Source: Symbiodinium natans
Taxonomy: Eukaryota; Sar; Dinophyceae; Suessiales; Symbiodiniaceae
Assembly: GCA_905221605.1 (NCBI GenBank)
Contig: CAJNDS010002423.1
Coordinates: 370,456-434,455 of the forward strand
DNA length: 64,000 nucleotides
Direction of reading: 5' to 3'
The notes under the pieces were generated by a model. That model was not told where the DNA came from. It saw only the letters and a list, made by a program, of their open reading frames with translations, and ran no database searches. Both the position numbers and the translations under genes were made by a program. Below, in pieces: positions 12,539 to 35,870 of the stretch (position 1 is its first letter; every line of letters begins with the position of its first letter).

Positions 12539-15424
12539 GCGATAGAGAGCAAGTAGGGCTTTGCTAAGACGACACCTCGAACAAAGGTTTTTGTGGAACA
12601 CATAACGATCATCACAGATGCAGTTCCTGCCATACTTGAGGCGAGGGCTTCTGTCGTCCTTGGTGACAAAACCCTCAGCTATACTGTAAAGGCACTCGCA
12701 TGTGCCACCCCTGAGTTGTCAGATGTATGAATCAATTAGCTGCAGCGCTCAGACTTAGGGATTAGGCAAGCCTCGGGGATGCCAATTGTCTCCGTGCAAG
12801 GGGTGCTTCGGAGCAAGTGTGGCGAAGTGAATGCGCCAACATGCGGCGCAAATAGCAGAGTGACCTGAAAGCAACGTAAGCCCGGGATTGAACAAATTTC
12901 AATCGTCAACTTCTGCGTTCCTACAGTCACCAAGGACTTACAGGATAGCGGGGGCAGAACATGTCAGAGGCAAAGGGTGCAAAGCCCTGGTCTCTGACAG
13001 AATTGTCCGTGCTGTTGATGAAGTTCCACGTCTGGCTTTGGAGCAATGTGCGCAGTGCCCGGGGCCTTCGTCGTGCGTCGAGGCCTTGTGTAAGAATGCC
13101 AAACAGATCAGCGCCTCTGAAAAGTCGGTCGACCCAGACAAGACAGATGCCCAAGGATGCCTGGAAATACAAGAAGTCTGAGTCAAATTGCTGGGCAGAC
13201 CTTCGCAGGCCCAGGCTAGGCGTAACAAAGATTTTCTTTCAAAATGGTTCTTGGATTTCTTATAGATATTGGTTCTGAAGGCTGATGCACGCACGCTGCA
13301 AAGCAGACGATATCAGATGTCCTTCGGACAGTTTTCCAAGGCACAACGACATTGCCAGGAGCCTTTCCAAGTACGAAACTTCAGGGCATGATTCATTAAC
13401 GATATTGGAATCCTGAACCCCGAAATCCTAAATCCCAAAGAGCCCCTTAATCACTTGGTTGCACTGGTCAAAGCTGCTGAGCAGTCTTGGCCAGAGTGGG
13501 CTCTTGGAACACGTACGCGCTTCTATGAAGCACGGCGCGTTGTCAGCCCTCCGTAGTTCGAGAGTAGCTTCCGGAGCTGAGGATGGCCATCAATTCTTCA
13601 GTGCAACTGTAGGCGCTGCGTAGTTTTCTGAGCTTACTGAGTCCAGAGCCAAATGCATGTCGGGATGTGTCACGATATGTCAGGCGGCAGGCTCTTGTTG
13701 CCCCATCAGGAAGTTCATGCCCAAGCAAGCATGGGAACCTACAACCCATCCCAACGCTGGTTTCCCAAAGTTGAAAATTGGTTGGCAACGCTAAGACTTG
13801 TGAAAAAGTGCCGGGGGAGGGGAAACTTGTCCATCCGAAACCTGAAGCCCCTCTCATCCCCTGGAATCCAAGGCTGCTCACAATAAGAGTAAGCACATGT
13901 AAGCACAAATCTGCGAAATGTTATAACGAGCCGTGTCAGGCCTGAAGCCCCGAATTTTTTGATGACCACCTGGGACTGGACCTTCCTGCAGCAATTTGGA
14001 CCTGGTTAAGCTTCAGCCGCAACGAAAGCAAGTGGTGCAACCAGGAGAGTGGAACAGGATCTGTTGCAAGAGTACTTTTGTCAGACTTCACTTTGGAGAT
14101 TTTGAACACTAGGCTCGCCTGGCATTGACAAAACTTAGACCAGACGTCAGAAGCTAGAATTTTCTGCCGCAAAATCATCTCCAATCAACTCCTTGAATGC
14201 TTCAAGTGTTCCACACCAATGCCCAAGTGCATCTAGCCGAGTAACCAATTGTGCCCTCTCAGCACCTCTCAAACCTGCAGCAGATTGCAGCAGTCGGCAG
14301 TGCTAGCTAGATGCTTAAATCAGTTAAATCTCAAAAGCGCTCAACGCTCTTTTTAAAACGAAGTGCAGCCTAGCTAAAGCTCGTAGGACAAGAAACATCT
14401 TGGACACTTAAAGGCTTGGAGCGTCAGGTCCGGTCCTGCTGTCAGATTTAGTGCTCCAGTGATGCCAGTGACCACGATTGTTGTATCGGAGGCTTTGCCC
14501 TGAAAACCCTAGCAAGTTTGCCGAAAACCTCCTTTGCCATAAGGTTATCCCAGACAATCAGCATCTGTGGTCGTCAAGGGCAGGCTATAAACAATGTGTT
14601 CTCCAACCGTCCGGACCGCCTTATCAGAAGTGTAGGGCAGGTCGCTGGAAGAGTCTAGGGCTTTGGGTCTTCCAGGTGTCGCGCTTAAGTGAGGCAGCGC
14701 CCAGCGCGCGAACCATGATGGGCCCTTTGAAGAGCCAAAGCCCTCAACTAATGAGAATTGTGATAGGAAGATTGCTGACGGTCCTGAGGCGTGATCTTGC
14801 AACAAGACATGCCGAGGGCGACTTTCAAAGAATTTAGGCCGAAGCTTCTTAGGATGAGCAAGATGCCCCCCCCAAGCAAGTCAAAAAGCCCATGGCTCAG
14901 GCCTTTGGGCTGCTCATCCCTACTCAGGCTTATAAACTTCTACAAACAAGAAGAAACTGCAATAAGATCAACCCTGAACCTGCTAAACCACTGCAAGCCC
15001 AAACGTTTTGCACTTCTCTAGACCTTAGTTGATCGCCAGTGCTGCCTAATCTGGTGTTCGCAGCCTGTAGCCCGTAAGCGGTTCAAGTTCCGCAGTCCTT
15101 TTTGAGCAGGTACTGACTCGAACTCGAGCCGAAGAGGGCTTAAGGGGACATGTCTGCATATCAACTGCAGTCGACAAGGATCCCAGAGCTGTTTAGGCTC
15201 AGTTCACAACATGACAATGTTCAGCCCCGGTCATCTGCAAATTACCGAATGCTAGTTGTGAAGCTCATTCCTTCCTGTTGGTTGCTTTTCTCCCTTCAGG
15301 ACAGTCTGCCAAGCCACTTTACACTTTCTCCCGCTGCCGCAGAGCGATGACCATGCCTCTCTATGCCGCTAGGCACTTCGAACATTTGTCGAGAATTCAG
15401 TGCACATCCCAAGCTGTGAGCGCG

Positions 15425-15487
15425 ATGGCAGCAAAGCGCCGGCGCACGGCCGGGGACACAGCGGCGACCAGTACGCGGCATCTCCAG
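15425..15487 (+). CDS. possible first exon with basic N terminus
   Basis: An ATG opens a 21-codon frame beginning MAAKRRRTAGDTAATS and ending RHLQ at a CAG|GC boundary, a donor form common in this window. The KRRR cluster resembles a nuclear localisation signal. Plant Deg9 proteases are nuclear or nucleolar and start with a basic, Ser-rich tail, so this might be the first exon of the protease gene whose next recognised exon is 3.2 kb downstream. That link is inference only; the exon could belong to something else or be chance. Confidence 0.22.
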
Positions 15488-16928
15488 GCCATTGTTTGTA
15501 TTCATCGTAGGTCTGCCGTGGCATGGAGCTTGCCTACAAAGGTATCTCTTGGAATCCATCACGCCCTCATTCCACCATCCTGGCTGTTGCCTTCGTTCCC
15601 GGGTTGAGTACCACTGTCAATCATCCAGCAGGACTGGGCCACACAGCGAGTATTCGTATTCGTGGGGCGATTTCGCTTGCAACAATTAGTGGTCACATGG
15701 CAATAGAGGTACTGCCTCCAAGATGCTAGAAACCTGTCCCCGTGGGCCCAAGTCAAAATGTTACACGGCTGGAATGGGTGAGCAGGGTTGTTTTGCCTTT
15801 CTTCTTTTCACTGGCCCCAATGCGTTCGCTCGTTTACCTACTTCACTGTGCACAGGTTGGTTGAGAAAGCCAGCCTTTGGCAGATGAACACCTACGAAAT
15901 AGCACATGCCCAGACCATGGCCACACGTCGAGCAAAGTGACAATGAAGATGGAGTGGGGAAGGTCGGTTGGTCTACTTACTCCACAAAGGCTGCGGAAGT
16001 CGGCACGGAGCTCGTAGCGGCACAAAGCGTGGTGGAGGCAGGGAAGATCCAAAGGGATGTGAAGCGCACACGACAGCATGATTTTGGTTTAAGTGCTAAA
16101 TGCTCTAGACTTTGGTGCCATCGAGTTCGGTTTGCAACGTGCTTTGGACCGAACAGTGGGGTTGTGACTCAAGGCGTTTTGTCTTCGTGCTGCTTGAAGA
16201 TGAGGATATGGCGATGGGTGATCTCAGTTTCGGGTTGAGATTTGACGGTCCCCTGAGGCCGAGAATTCAACCAAGGATGCCAATGTTCGCATGATGCTGT
16301 AGTCCCTTCACCGTGCTGTGCAAGGTTGGAAAGGCAAAGCCTGAAACCTGTGTCGTCCGTCAGGTCATCTCCACATCCGCACTGCCACAGCACCTGGGAT
16401 CTGCATTAATCATTGGGATTTCTAGAGTGCTATCCGATTATCTCCAACAAGCACCCATCAAGCCCCCGTCGATTTCTAAGTAGTTCTGACGGTGGCCTAC
16501 CCTCTGCCGATGAGTTTGCTGAGGGCTGTGGCTACTGCGTTGTCACACTGCATCAAGATCGCTTTCAGTATACTCAAGCCCGCCTCTTTTTCCCAAAGCA
16601 TCGTCGAGAGGCCTTCTCCCAACAGTCGAGAGAGAAAGAAGGCTTGTTCGTCAAGCCATGCTCCAAGTACAACGTGCCCACTATCACAATTCCTACAGCA
16701 AGTTCATCTCCACAACGTCCATGTCGACACCGGCAGCCCCAGTACCTCCACGACTTTGACATCGTTGTGAGCAGTCCCAGGAAGCACGCGCAGATCGGGA
16801 AATGGCTTCGAGCCGGTGAGAACATTCTATCCGCTCGCAGTCCCTGTCTGTAGACTGGAAGGGGGGGTGGCGTGAAAAGTTCACCCGACACCCCGTTTCC
16901 CCGCAGAAGCTATCCCCAACAAGCACCT

Positions 16929-16970
16929 CTGTCTCTCACTCTCTCACTCTCTCACTCTCTCACTCTCTCT
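16929..16970. repeat. CTCTCACT tandem repeat
   Basis: About four 8-nt units of CTCTCACT ending in CTCTCTCTGCAG, which resembles a polypyrimidine tract plus acceptor. Confidence 0.8.
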
Positions 16971-17647
16971 GCAGGCATAGCCCCCGGTGGGACCGCGTAG
17001 ATGCGCGCCTGAGTACGAGTCCATTGGGAGACTCGTGGGTGCGTTGTGGTCCTCACACTTGCTCCTCTGCACCATGGCTTACACGCCGGTGTGACACTGA
17101 TGTGCACATGGCAAGATTTGTCAGGTGTGGGACAGGCCTGACAAGCCTGACAATAGCTCCCGGAGGAGACGGGACACTGATAATCTTGCTCTCCCTGGCA
17201 TCCTTTCTCCGACCTTGTCTGGCGACGCAGCTTCTTCGGGGTTAAGACGTCCACAGCGTGCCCAGTGCTCATAATGAGGTTGTGCAAGTTTCCTGTGTGG
17301 AAGTCAGATGTCAGTGAGTGTCTCGGTGCCTTGCGCGAGCACTGCCCTGCTTCAGTTGCCCTGTTGCCCTGTGCCGGCAGGATAACGTCCGGTCAAGTCG
17401 TCCGGTCATTCACTCCCCCGACCCAAGCCCCTCAGTCTTCAGTTTTACGATGGACTTGGATCCGGGCGCACACTCGCGCGTGGGGGTCCTTTAGGGGGAC
17501 TCCGACTCCTCAAGCCCAGCAGAAGAAGAAGAGAGAAAGAGACATAACAACGACCAATGAGTCGGTCGGGCCCCAATCTCACCCAAAGACAGACCGGCGG
17601 GCCAGCGTGGCCGGGGCCTTCCCTCACGGGGGGTCTCTTCGCTGCCA

Positions 17648-17692
17648 GAAGAAAGAGAGAAAGAGAGAAAGACAGAGAGCGAGAGAGCAAAC
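17648..17692. repeat. GA-rich microsatellite
   Basis: AGAGAAAG and GAGAGCG units; gives spurious Lys/Arg/Glu-rich frames. Confidence 0.75.
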
Positions 17693-17865
17693 CCGTCCTT
17701 TATCAGGGCGTACGACTGCGTTTCCTGTTTGCCTCAAGTTTCAAGAGGGGCACGGAGAGCCAGAAAGCAATCCAGCACAGTATTTCGGCTCATGTCCAAA
17801 CTCGACTTGATCATCGCGGCACCTGAGGCAGAAGCGGCTTTCTGATTCAGATTGGACAAACTAGG

Positions 17866-17922
17866 ACTAAGAGAGACAGAGGCAGAGACCGAGACCGAGA
17901 CCGAGACCGAGAGAGAGCGACA
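17866..17922. repeat. GAGACC/GAGACA hexamer repeat
   Basis: Tandem GAGACC hexamers flanked by GAGAGA. The alternating ETETE and LGLGL frames over it are repeat translation. Confidence 0.8.
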
Positions 17923-18686
17923 TAAAGCAGGAAAACCAAAGAGAGCCAAAGGCCAAGGAGCGTTGTTCAGGGGCTTTCGCAAGTCTGTTTGTCCCAAAGC
18001 TCGGTCGGCCAATTGGCGGTACTTGGGTTTGCCAGGTATGCCTACCCCTATGCGCAACCATTGCAGACAAGCTCCCAAAGCACAGCCTTCATGGTGGACT
18101 TTGGCGAGGATCTGGGGCAGGCGACTCGATCTGTTTGAAGCACCGGCTCAGCGATGCAAAGATAACGGGCCAGATTTCGGCGTGAAACCTTTTCCAAGTT
18201 ACCCGGTAGGTGACGTGCTTCGGGGCCTGGGGCTTTGCCTTCTGCACAGCTCAACCAGGTGCTTCTTTGCACTCATCACGCTGTGCAGAATGCCAGCTGC
18301 GTCCAGGTCAAGAGACACTTGCCTTGCTGAGAAAGGTTCTTCACCCCGAAGTCTTGAAATCCTCTTTGAATCTTCCAACTTAGGCAGGCAGACAAAACCC
18401 TAAACACGGTCGGCCAACCTTGTACAAGTTAGGTCGGTCGACCGTTGCCAAACGACTAGTGATGGGTGTATTCTGGTACTAAATAAACGTCTGGTTCTGA
18501 CAGACAGCATTCGGGATAGCGACCGATTAGACAACCAGGACCTATGTGTCCATGTCAGAGTCATGCGACTCGCCTGTTTATTCTCCTTTTGTGAGAGTCG
18601 CAACTGAGATTGCAAAAGCTGTTCGAACCATTGGCCAGCCCAACTCTGCTGAAAACTTTAAGCATTGTATTCCCAGACTATCCCAG

Positions 18687-29600
<10,914 letters not shown>

Positions 29601-31296
29601 CAACACTTCAGGCCTGGGAACAACGAGGTTCAATTCGGGCCAGCTTAGCACGACAATGCTTCGCGGGTGTTTCATGGTTGAGCAAGGCCGAGCTACTAAC
29701 TTTTCACCAACAGCAGGTGTTGGCGCGTAGAGGTGTCCCTTGCTTATCTTAATATTTGTTTCGAGTAGTGCCAAATTCTTGTTTGAGGCACCTGCCGGAC
29801 AAAAACGAACCTACACCGCACCCACATTCTTGTTTCATGTTCATCAACCGTAAGCTTAGAACGAGCGCAGGAACAACAACGAGCAGAAAGTAGTAGAAAG
29901 ATAGCGTTCGCAACAAGAACAAGAGACATAACGAAACGAGCATAGTGAAACAGACAGTGCCAGAAACAGCGACGATGGCCGGCAATAATTTGTTGTCTGC
30001 ATGCCGCGTGCAAGCGTGTAGAACTCATTCCAGGGTTCACGTCAATCTTCCGACAGTGCTCTCCACGTGCCGAAAGTTCAGAGAGCAAGCAATGGCATTT
30101 TGATGGGGGATCTCGCTGCAATCCTGAGTCGTGCATAGTGTGGATGCCCTCGGCCCAAGTTCTAACAAAGTCAATCTGAAACCATTTTGGTCATCCATGC
30201 TGGAATGGACACGGCCATGCAAACCCGACACCAAAGCATGGTTGGGTGTCAAAATTATCCAAAACCACAAAAAGATATACGGTTCAAGAAGATAACAAGG
30301 TGGGTTAAAGCCGCAAAAAAGCGAAATCTCCCACCTCCCTCTACAAACCCAAGCCCGGGGCAAGCCATTGGGAGGTCGGCGGAGCAAATCAAATTCTCTG
30401 CCAACTGCTTGAACACAGAAGACTGCTTCACTTCAAAGGGCCGATTTCCTGTGTCCCTAGGCCGAAAAAAAGCCTGGGAAAATCAAATTCGTGGTGGGAC
30501 CCAAGCGCGAGCACGCTCCAAGAAAAGAGTACATTGAGCACACCACCGAAGACGACCCAAATGATTCTCCCAATTGCATCCAGGTGCGAGACATCAAGCG
30601 ATGGGGTGAAAAGGTCACACAAAACGCAACTGTCAAACTGTCGAACCAACCACGAAGCTGCAAGACTGGCCTACAACGATGTAGCGAGATGTGCAATCCG
30701 AAGGTTCGCCATTTTATTTGCATTATTTGCGCAGCATGGCCCGACGTCTTAAAATTGTATTTAGAATGCTGAGACACCTCAACCAGAGGGAAGCTCCTTT
30801 CCCCTCCCTTCCCCTCGCCATGTGAGCAGGTCATGAAGCAGTTTGGCTTAACCACTGACCGCCGCCTTACTTGATGAAAAAAAGTCGAGTGCGCAGCTTC
30901 GGGGTGATTTAGCACGGCGTGCATGCCTTTGTTGGGCCTCTTGGCTGTGGAGTAGTGAAGTTGAAGAAATGTCTGGCCACAGGGCCCAACATTCTCATGC
31001 ATCTGAATCTGGGCATTCGACCACGAGGCACCTCTGCTGTTGAATGAAAGAAAACCAAGAACCTGGCTTCAGGGTTTTACAGGACAGCCAGCCGCCACGG
31101 GTGCTCTGATGAATTGGATGCTTTTTGGCACAAGCACAAGCAGAAGAGCCAGAGTCCTAGACAGCCGGCTAGGGCTTTTAGGATGGGCAGTGGCTACCCT
31201 AGGTCAGAATCCTGAGGAACGGAGTTGTAAACTCACATAACTTGTCATTCTTCGTGTGCCTTTTGCTTTGCCGCACTCGGTCGTTCTGCAAAAGCC
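29601..31296. other. intergenic stretch
   Basis: Between the protease stop codon and the next start codon. Open frames here are short, of both orientations, and resemble no family. No spliced-leader-like or polyadenylation-type signal is evident. Confidence 0.5.
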
Positions 31297-33777
31297 ATGG
31301 GAGCCGCACTGTGCACGCGGAGCGGTGTGGTGGCGAGCGGACAGTCGACCATACATGAATGCCGATATCCACTCTGGGCGGTCAAAGTATCCGACTTCCT
31401 AAGGATGCGCGGAAAGCCGGAAGCCCATGACGTATTGCTCGAACAGGGCAAGCTGTATCAGTGGTTTCCAGGCATGTTTTTGATCTTCATATCGCACCAG
31501 TGGCTGAGCACCAGCCATCCGGATCCCCAAGGACGGCAAATAGCAGTTTTGCAGAAGATGCTCGAAGGACTTATCGATGGATCACTACAGGTGCATGAGG
31601 ATATTGTATGCCGGACGGCGGAGCATAGCCTGTCGTCTGAGACACGTCGGAAAATTGCCGATGCCTTTGTGTTCCTAGACTGGTTCGCCATCCCACAGAT
31701 CACAGCACGAAAGCCAGGTGTGAATGAAGACGCCACTTCGAGCAACGCAGCCTTGGCTGTCCAAAGCATTCCGGCTTATGTGGAGTTGTCCAACATGTTC
31801 ATCGCACTTGTGCCAGAGCTGACACACAAGGATACTCTAGAGGTGGCGAACTATTCGACTTGGCTGTCTAGGGGCGGCTTGACTTTGTAAGCACAGTTTT
31901 GGGGCAATTGTTGGGGGCTTCAAACACAGAACAACTATATGCCCCGAAGGCTCTTGTGTTCCTTAGGCCAATACTGACCAAGGCTGGTGTCGAGCAGAAT
32001 TGTGGTGTCGGCTATTGTCGAACAAAGCTGACACAACAGTCATCGTGGTGCACTCGAACGTCCAGGCCGAGTTCATGTATCCTCTTGATTGGCAGAGCAA
32101 CAGTATCTCCTGCGTGCTCTGGGAACCTGTCGTTTGTTTTTCTTCGTGTCATGGTTACTTTACCAGAGTTTCACCTGCCCCATGCCGGAACCGCTTTTCA
32201 GGGCTGGCCGCCCTGTAAAGTCAAGCTTTCCGAGATTCAGCATCTCGCTGCTGTTGCCGGGGTCCGCTGTAAGAGAATATCGCGTGGCGCCTTCAATATC
32301 AATTGCCGGACCTCCTCCATAAGGGTCTGCCGAGGGAGTGGCTCCTTTTGAAACCAAGGCGGCGTTCGCGGGGGGACGGTTTAAAGAGCATCCACAACGG
32401 CCTTCCGACTCTTCGGGAGAAGGTGAAACGATGAAAGATTGACCAAAATCTAGTCCCTTGCAAAAATACAGCAGCTCCTTCTGCACCGGGTTTCAAGAAT
32501 AGACTAAATGCTGGAGATGCTGAGGCATCGTGGAAGGGGATTTCACGGTCGAGGATGACCGGGAGCAGGCGGTGCGATTGGCCGACATGGCAGTGGAGAG
32601 CAAGATTGGACACCTGCAAACGCAGGGCCCACTCAGCCACTATCGCCTCCTGGCATGTCAGAGGATCATCCGACAAAACGTATCAAAATGTCACCAGGTG
32701 CAAATTTCAAATTCCAAGGTTGTTTCAGCAACTAAGGCTTCTATGTTGCCTTGCGCTTCAAGCTGTTCCGCAAGGAGACTCGCGGCCGCGACCCAGAGGC
32801 TTTCCTGCAGCAGTTCTGCTTCGACACGTTGCAGGACGCGGCCCAGGATAAGAGCAGCATGAACGGTCTGATGTGTGCCGTCTTCTCCGGCGACACGGAC
32901 ATGCTGCGCTTGCTAGCGCAGGCCCGAGCAGATATGAACTACAGGCTCCATGGCCTAGCCGAGCTAGGCTACTACGATTCTCAAACGGCTCTGATGGCAG
33001 CCATGAAGTCACACCAAGCACCTTGTGTTCTCGAAGCGCTCATTGAACTGCGCTCAGACGTGAATATGCCTGACCGACTTGGCCTACCAGCTCTGTACAT
33101 GAGCCGATCAGCAGAGCATGTCAAGGTGCTGCTCGACCACCGGGCGGACACACCGGCCTTCGTTCTGGAAGGTCCAGCGGCCTTCGCCAGCCCAGACACA
33201 GTTCAGGCACTTCTTGCCTACCGCTGTGATCCGAGTCAGGACACCCGAGCTAGCCCGCTCCATGCACTCTCCTTGCTCTCACGCAGCAATCGCCGAGCCG
33301 TTGAGACTGCCAAGCTGTTGCTGATGAGCCGAGCAGACGTAAATACAAGAGCCGCGCGGCCAATGGACAATTCGCCGTGGCAGTATCACATGGCTCGGGC
33401 AAAGGTGGCTATCCTAGGCTTTTCGAAGCTTGGTATGTTAATGCTCAAAAATGTACCTTGCGTCCTGTTTTCATTTGGGGAGCAAGAGCTTTGCTGATAT
33501 ATTTACGATAATGAGGCTGCAGAAGAGTGGTGGGTTTTGGCAAAAGAACAAAGAGCAGCCAAGGACGTGCAGCATGATGACCCGGCTGCAGGCAATCGCA
33601 CCGGGCATTTCACCACTGGGCTACGCAGCTTTAGTTGGGCATGAGCAACTGTGTCAGCTGTATTTGGACCATGGTGCTGAGTCCTTTCCAAATGATGGTG
33701 GGGACTTGCCAGAAGACCTGGCTCGGAACAATCACCACTATCATTTGTTACCATTGTTATCTACTTTCGCCACGTGA
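31297..33777 (+). CDS. ankyrin-repeat protein with N-terminal FISHQW domain (5 exons, complete)
   Basis: Predicted 556-residue soluble protein of a kind common in dinoflagellates. Exons: 31297-31873, 31983-32102, 32525-32644, 32737-33404, 33592-33777; all phases close without a stop. It begins MGAALC, a Gly-2/Cys-6 pattern expected for N-myristoylation and palmitoylation, suggesting membrane attachment. The first 240 residues carry a conserved domain with FISHQWLS, VFLDWFAIPQ, a W-S-R-G-W-C junction made by splicing, and VIVVHSNVQAEF. After it come at least four or five ankyrin units (MNGLMCAVFSGDTDMLRLL, ALIELRSDVNMPDRLG, VKVLLDHRAD, PLGYAALVGHEQLCQLYLDHG). Introns 1 and 3 are GC-AG; 2 and 4 are GT-AG. 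The end of exon 4 could instead be at 33432. Binding partners are unknown; a scaffold or signalling role is inferred. Confidence 0.85.
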
Positions 33778-34302
33778 ATGCCCTCCACGATAAAGGGGCA
33801 TAGTGGCCACATAGATATGATATTGCCAGGCGCATGTTCACAAAGTGTTGTAGCGCCAAGGTCGGAGGATGCCATGGAGCTTGCAGTGCTCAAAACAGTC
33901 CGACATGAAGTTGACTTCTGTGAAACTTCTTGCGAAGTTCAGAACCCCGTCTGAACGTTGTCGTTTGTTTTCTTCGGAGACGCCAAACATGGAGGACACT
34001 CAGCCTGTATCCTCTGTATCATCTGTACAATGCACGCGTGCCGCCGGTGCCAGTTGCATGCTTTCTTTAAGTTGCAAGCATCGCTGATCGCATGACTCGG
34101 AGTTGCATTCCGTCTGCTTTCCTGTAAAACTAGTTGCGCTTCCAAGAAGGTGCTCACTTGGCGTTTCTTCTGGGGTCCTTCCGCAAGGCTTTATCGATGT
34201 TTTTTCGACCCATCCAATCCAGAAGCTTGTCGGTTCGTGCTGAGTGGCCATTAGCGGGTCCGGGTGCAGAAATCAAAGGTTTCTCCCGGTCTTGTGCCCT
34301 GT
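33778..34302. other. intergenic spacer
   Basis: About 0.5 kb between the ankyrin stop and the next gene's likely start. No exon or strong motif seen. Confidence 0.5.
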
Positions 34303-35870
34303 ATGCCGATGCCATGGGCTAGGCTAGCGAGGCTCGCGGCTCCGGTGCTGGGCTTGGCCCAGATTGCGAGTGCAGCATCAGACCAGTTGGAAGCAGCCCT
34401 TCGTGACGGCCGCGTAACCAATGATGATGGCATGGCCGCGTGCCACCTCTTCCAACTTGAAGGTCGACGGGGCACGACCAGCCCGGGCAACCCAGGCAGT
34501 GTAGCGGACCAAGTGCAGCGCTGTTTTTAGAGGTGCGGCAGCTGATGCCCTTCGATGCCAAGCTGAACCTGCGGCAGCTGCAGAAGATGCAACTCTTCAC
34601 TGAGGCTGCAGAGCCCCGTGGAGGCGCTGAAGGTCTTCTCCACGACAAAAGTGCCCGAAAGAGGCTCGCAGCGGAGATTCTTGAGCGCACGGCCGCCAAT
34701 GGCACGGAGGCTGCCTGTGGACCCACAGTCAGCTGGCTAGCGGAGCTGCGCTTGAGTGTTGAAGGAGAGATGATGTTGGGAATTCCTAAGGTGTTGATGT
34801 GGCCCTTGTGGCAAACACGGGCGGATGTGCTGGGCAACTTCGAAGAGGGATGCAAAGGACGAGCTTTTCTGGTACATGATGACTTCAGGGAGTAAAGTGC
34901 AGGACCCTGCAAGACCTGAACAGTCCGGTACAGGATTCTCCAGAGCTGCTTCGACCAGTACACCCTCAGCGCATGGCTGGACCCAAACCCGCATGCGGAT
35001 CTACTCATCCGGAGGCGGGACGTCTATGTGCCCCAGAACCGGACAATGGAGTATGGGGGCCCCGGCTACTGGATCAAGATGCAACGGCCAGCGATGGAAG
35101 GCGGCTACGACTTTGCCAGCACCGGAGAGTGCGTCATGCAGCCGCGGCAAGCGTGGCCCGCGAAGCTCAGGCAGGCCAGAGAACCAAAATAGCACTAAGG
35201 GACCATGAAACAGTCTTCAAATGTAACTGTAAACAATGGAACCCAAAGACATCCAAAGACCCTGAAAAGGGAGTGGGTGGAGAGCAGCCTCAAGTACACG
35301 GCCACGGATGCCTCTCGAGACCTGCAGATGGCAGCCTCAAACCACGGGCAGGGCCGGCTGCTAAGCGCCGAGGAGCACAGCGCATAAGGCATGTGGACGA
35401 TCGGAATAGCAAGTTCTGCTCGTGTGTTCGTGACCTACTGTATGTGGGATTAAGATAAGTGTGAGTCACGTGTCGCATTTGGCAACCGGTGTCCAGGAGA
35501 TGTTTGCCGAGGGGGGCTTCCTGAGCAAGTTGGGCTCATGGCTTGAGCGGGCCCATGAGGTGGTGTTTGGGGTGTGTTAGCAGTGCAGAGCAGATGCACC
35601 TGAACCTTACATTCACAAATCTGTAGGCTGCGTAGGTGCAGGGTTGCCTAGCGTCAGCTCGCAATCTTGCAATGCGTCTTGAAGAGCTTGGCGCCGCCGG
35701 CTCCGGAAATGGTGCCTCTCCAGGTTTAGAGTTGTGCTATGTCTTTCAACGAATTCCACTTCACCACCTGGCAAGGCTGCGACCTTCCAGTGGGCCTGTG
35801 GGCCCAAAAGCTCCATGACGACTTCCTCCGTCTCTTCGGCTTTCCAGTCCTAGACTTCTTCCCCGGCGTG
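34303..35870 (+). CDS. unrecognised multi-exon gene with signal peptide (3' end unresolved)
   Basis: I do not recognise the family. Exon 1, 34303-34462, begins MPMPWARLARLAAPVLGLAQ with IASA after it: an Arg n-region, hydrophobic core and ASA cleavage-like end, so secretion or entry into an organelle is likely. Further exons join in phase: 34531-34747 (LMPFDAKLNLRQLQKM, LLHDKSARKRLAAEIL), 34934-35150 (SCFDQYTLSAWLDPNPHADL, MEYGGPGYWIKMQRP, GGYDFASTGECV), 35497-35559 (EMFAEGGFLSKLGSWLERAH), 35636-35723 (SARNLAMRLEELGAAGSG) and about 35776 onward (CDLPVGLWAQKLHDDFLRLF). Donors: GT, GC, GC, GT, GT. The last frame stays open to 36434 but its coding limit is unclear; a frame near 35980-36050 reads ERERELLRHAEALR instead. 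Aromatic-rich YGGPGYW and Cys residues suggest an extracytosolic fold. Confidence 0.5.

Larger units (their letters stand above)
979..15424. other. long stretch without a recognisable gene
   Basis: About 14 kb in which I recognise no exon of a known family on either strand. It holds simple repeats (listed separately), one perfect palindrome near 9.13 kb and many chance open frames of 60-130 codons. One fragment at about 9888-9943 reads IPPQAVESIDNDGMLHAQ before a GTAATG donor-like site and might be an exon, but it is unsupported. The stretch could include long introns or 5' exons of the protease gene downstream. Confidence 0.4.
15488..18686. other. no recognised exon; region expected to hold protease 5' exons
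   Basis: The protease gene downstream lacks its 5' part (the strand carrying the catalytic His, normally TNAH-like), so that exon should lie here or further left, but I could not find it. A frame at about 16139-16253 reading FVFVLLEDEDMAMGDLSFG looks protein-like but matches nothing I know. Several CTCTCACT and GA/GACCGA simple repeats are present. Confidence 0.4.

Noticed and set aside
12385-12669. - strand frames rich in MYVCMYV/CACAC
   Set aside because: Microsatellite translation.
17253-17275. GTCCACAGCGTG reading VHSV as a candidate for the protease His motif
   Set aside because: An in-frame TAA stands directly before it and the flanking residues do not fit the TNAHSVE strand.
30457-31002. 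181-codon - strand frame
   Set aside because: No recognisable motif; opposite orientation to the gene block; chance frame in GC-rich DNA.
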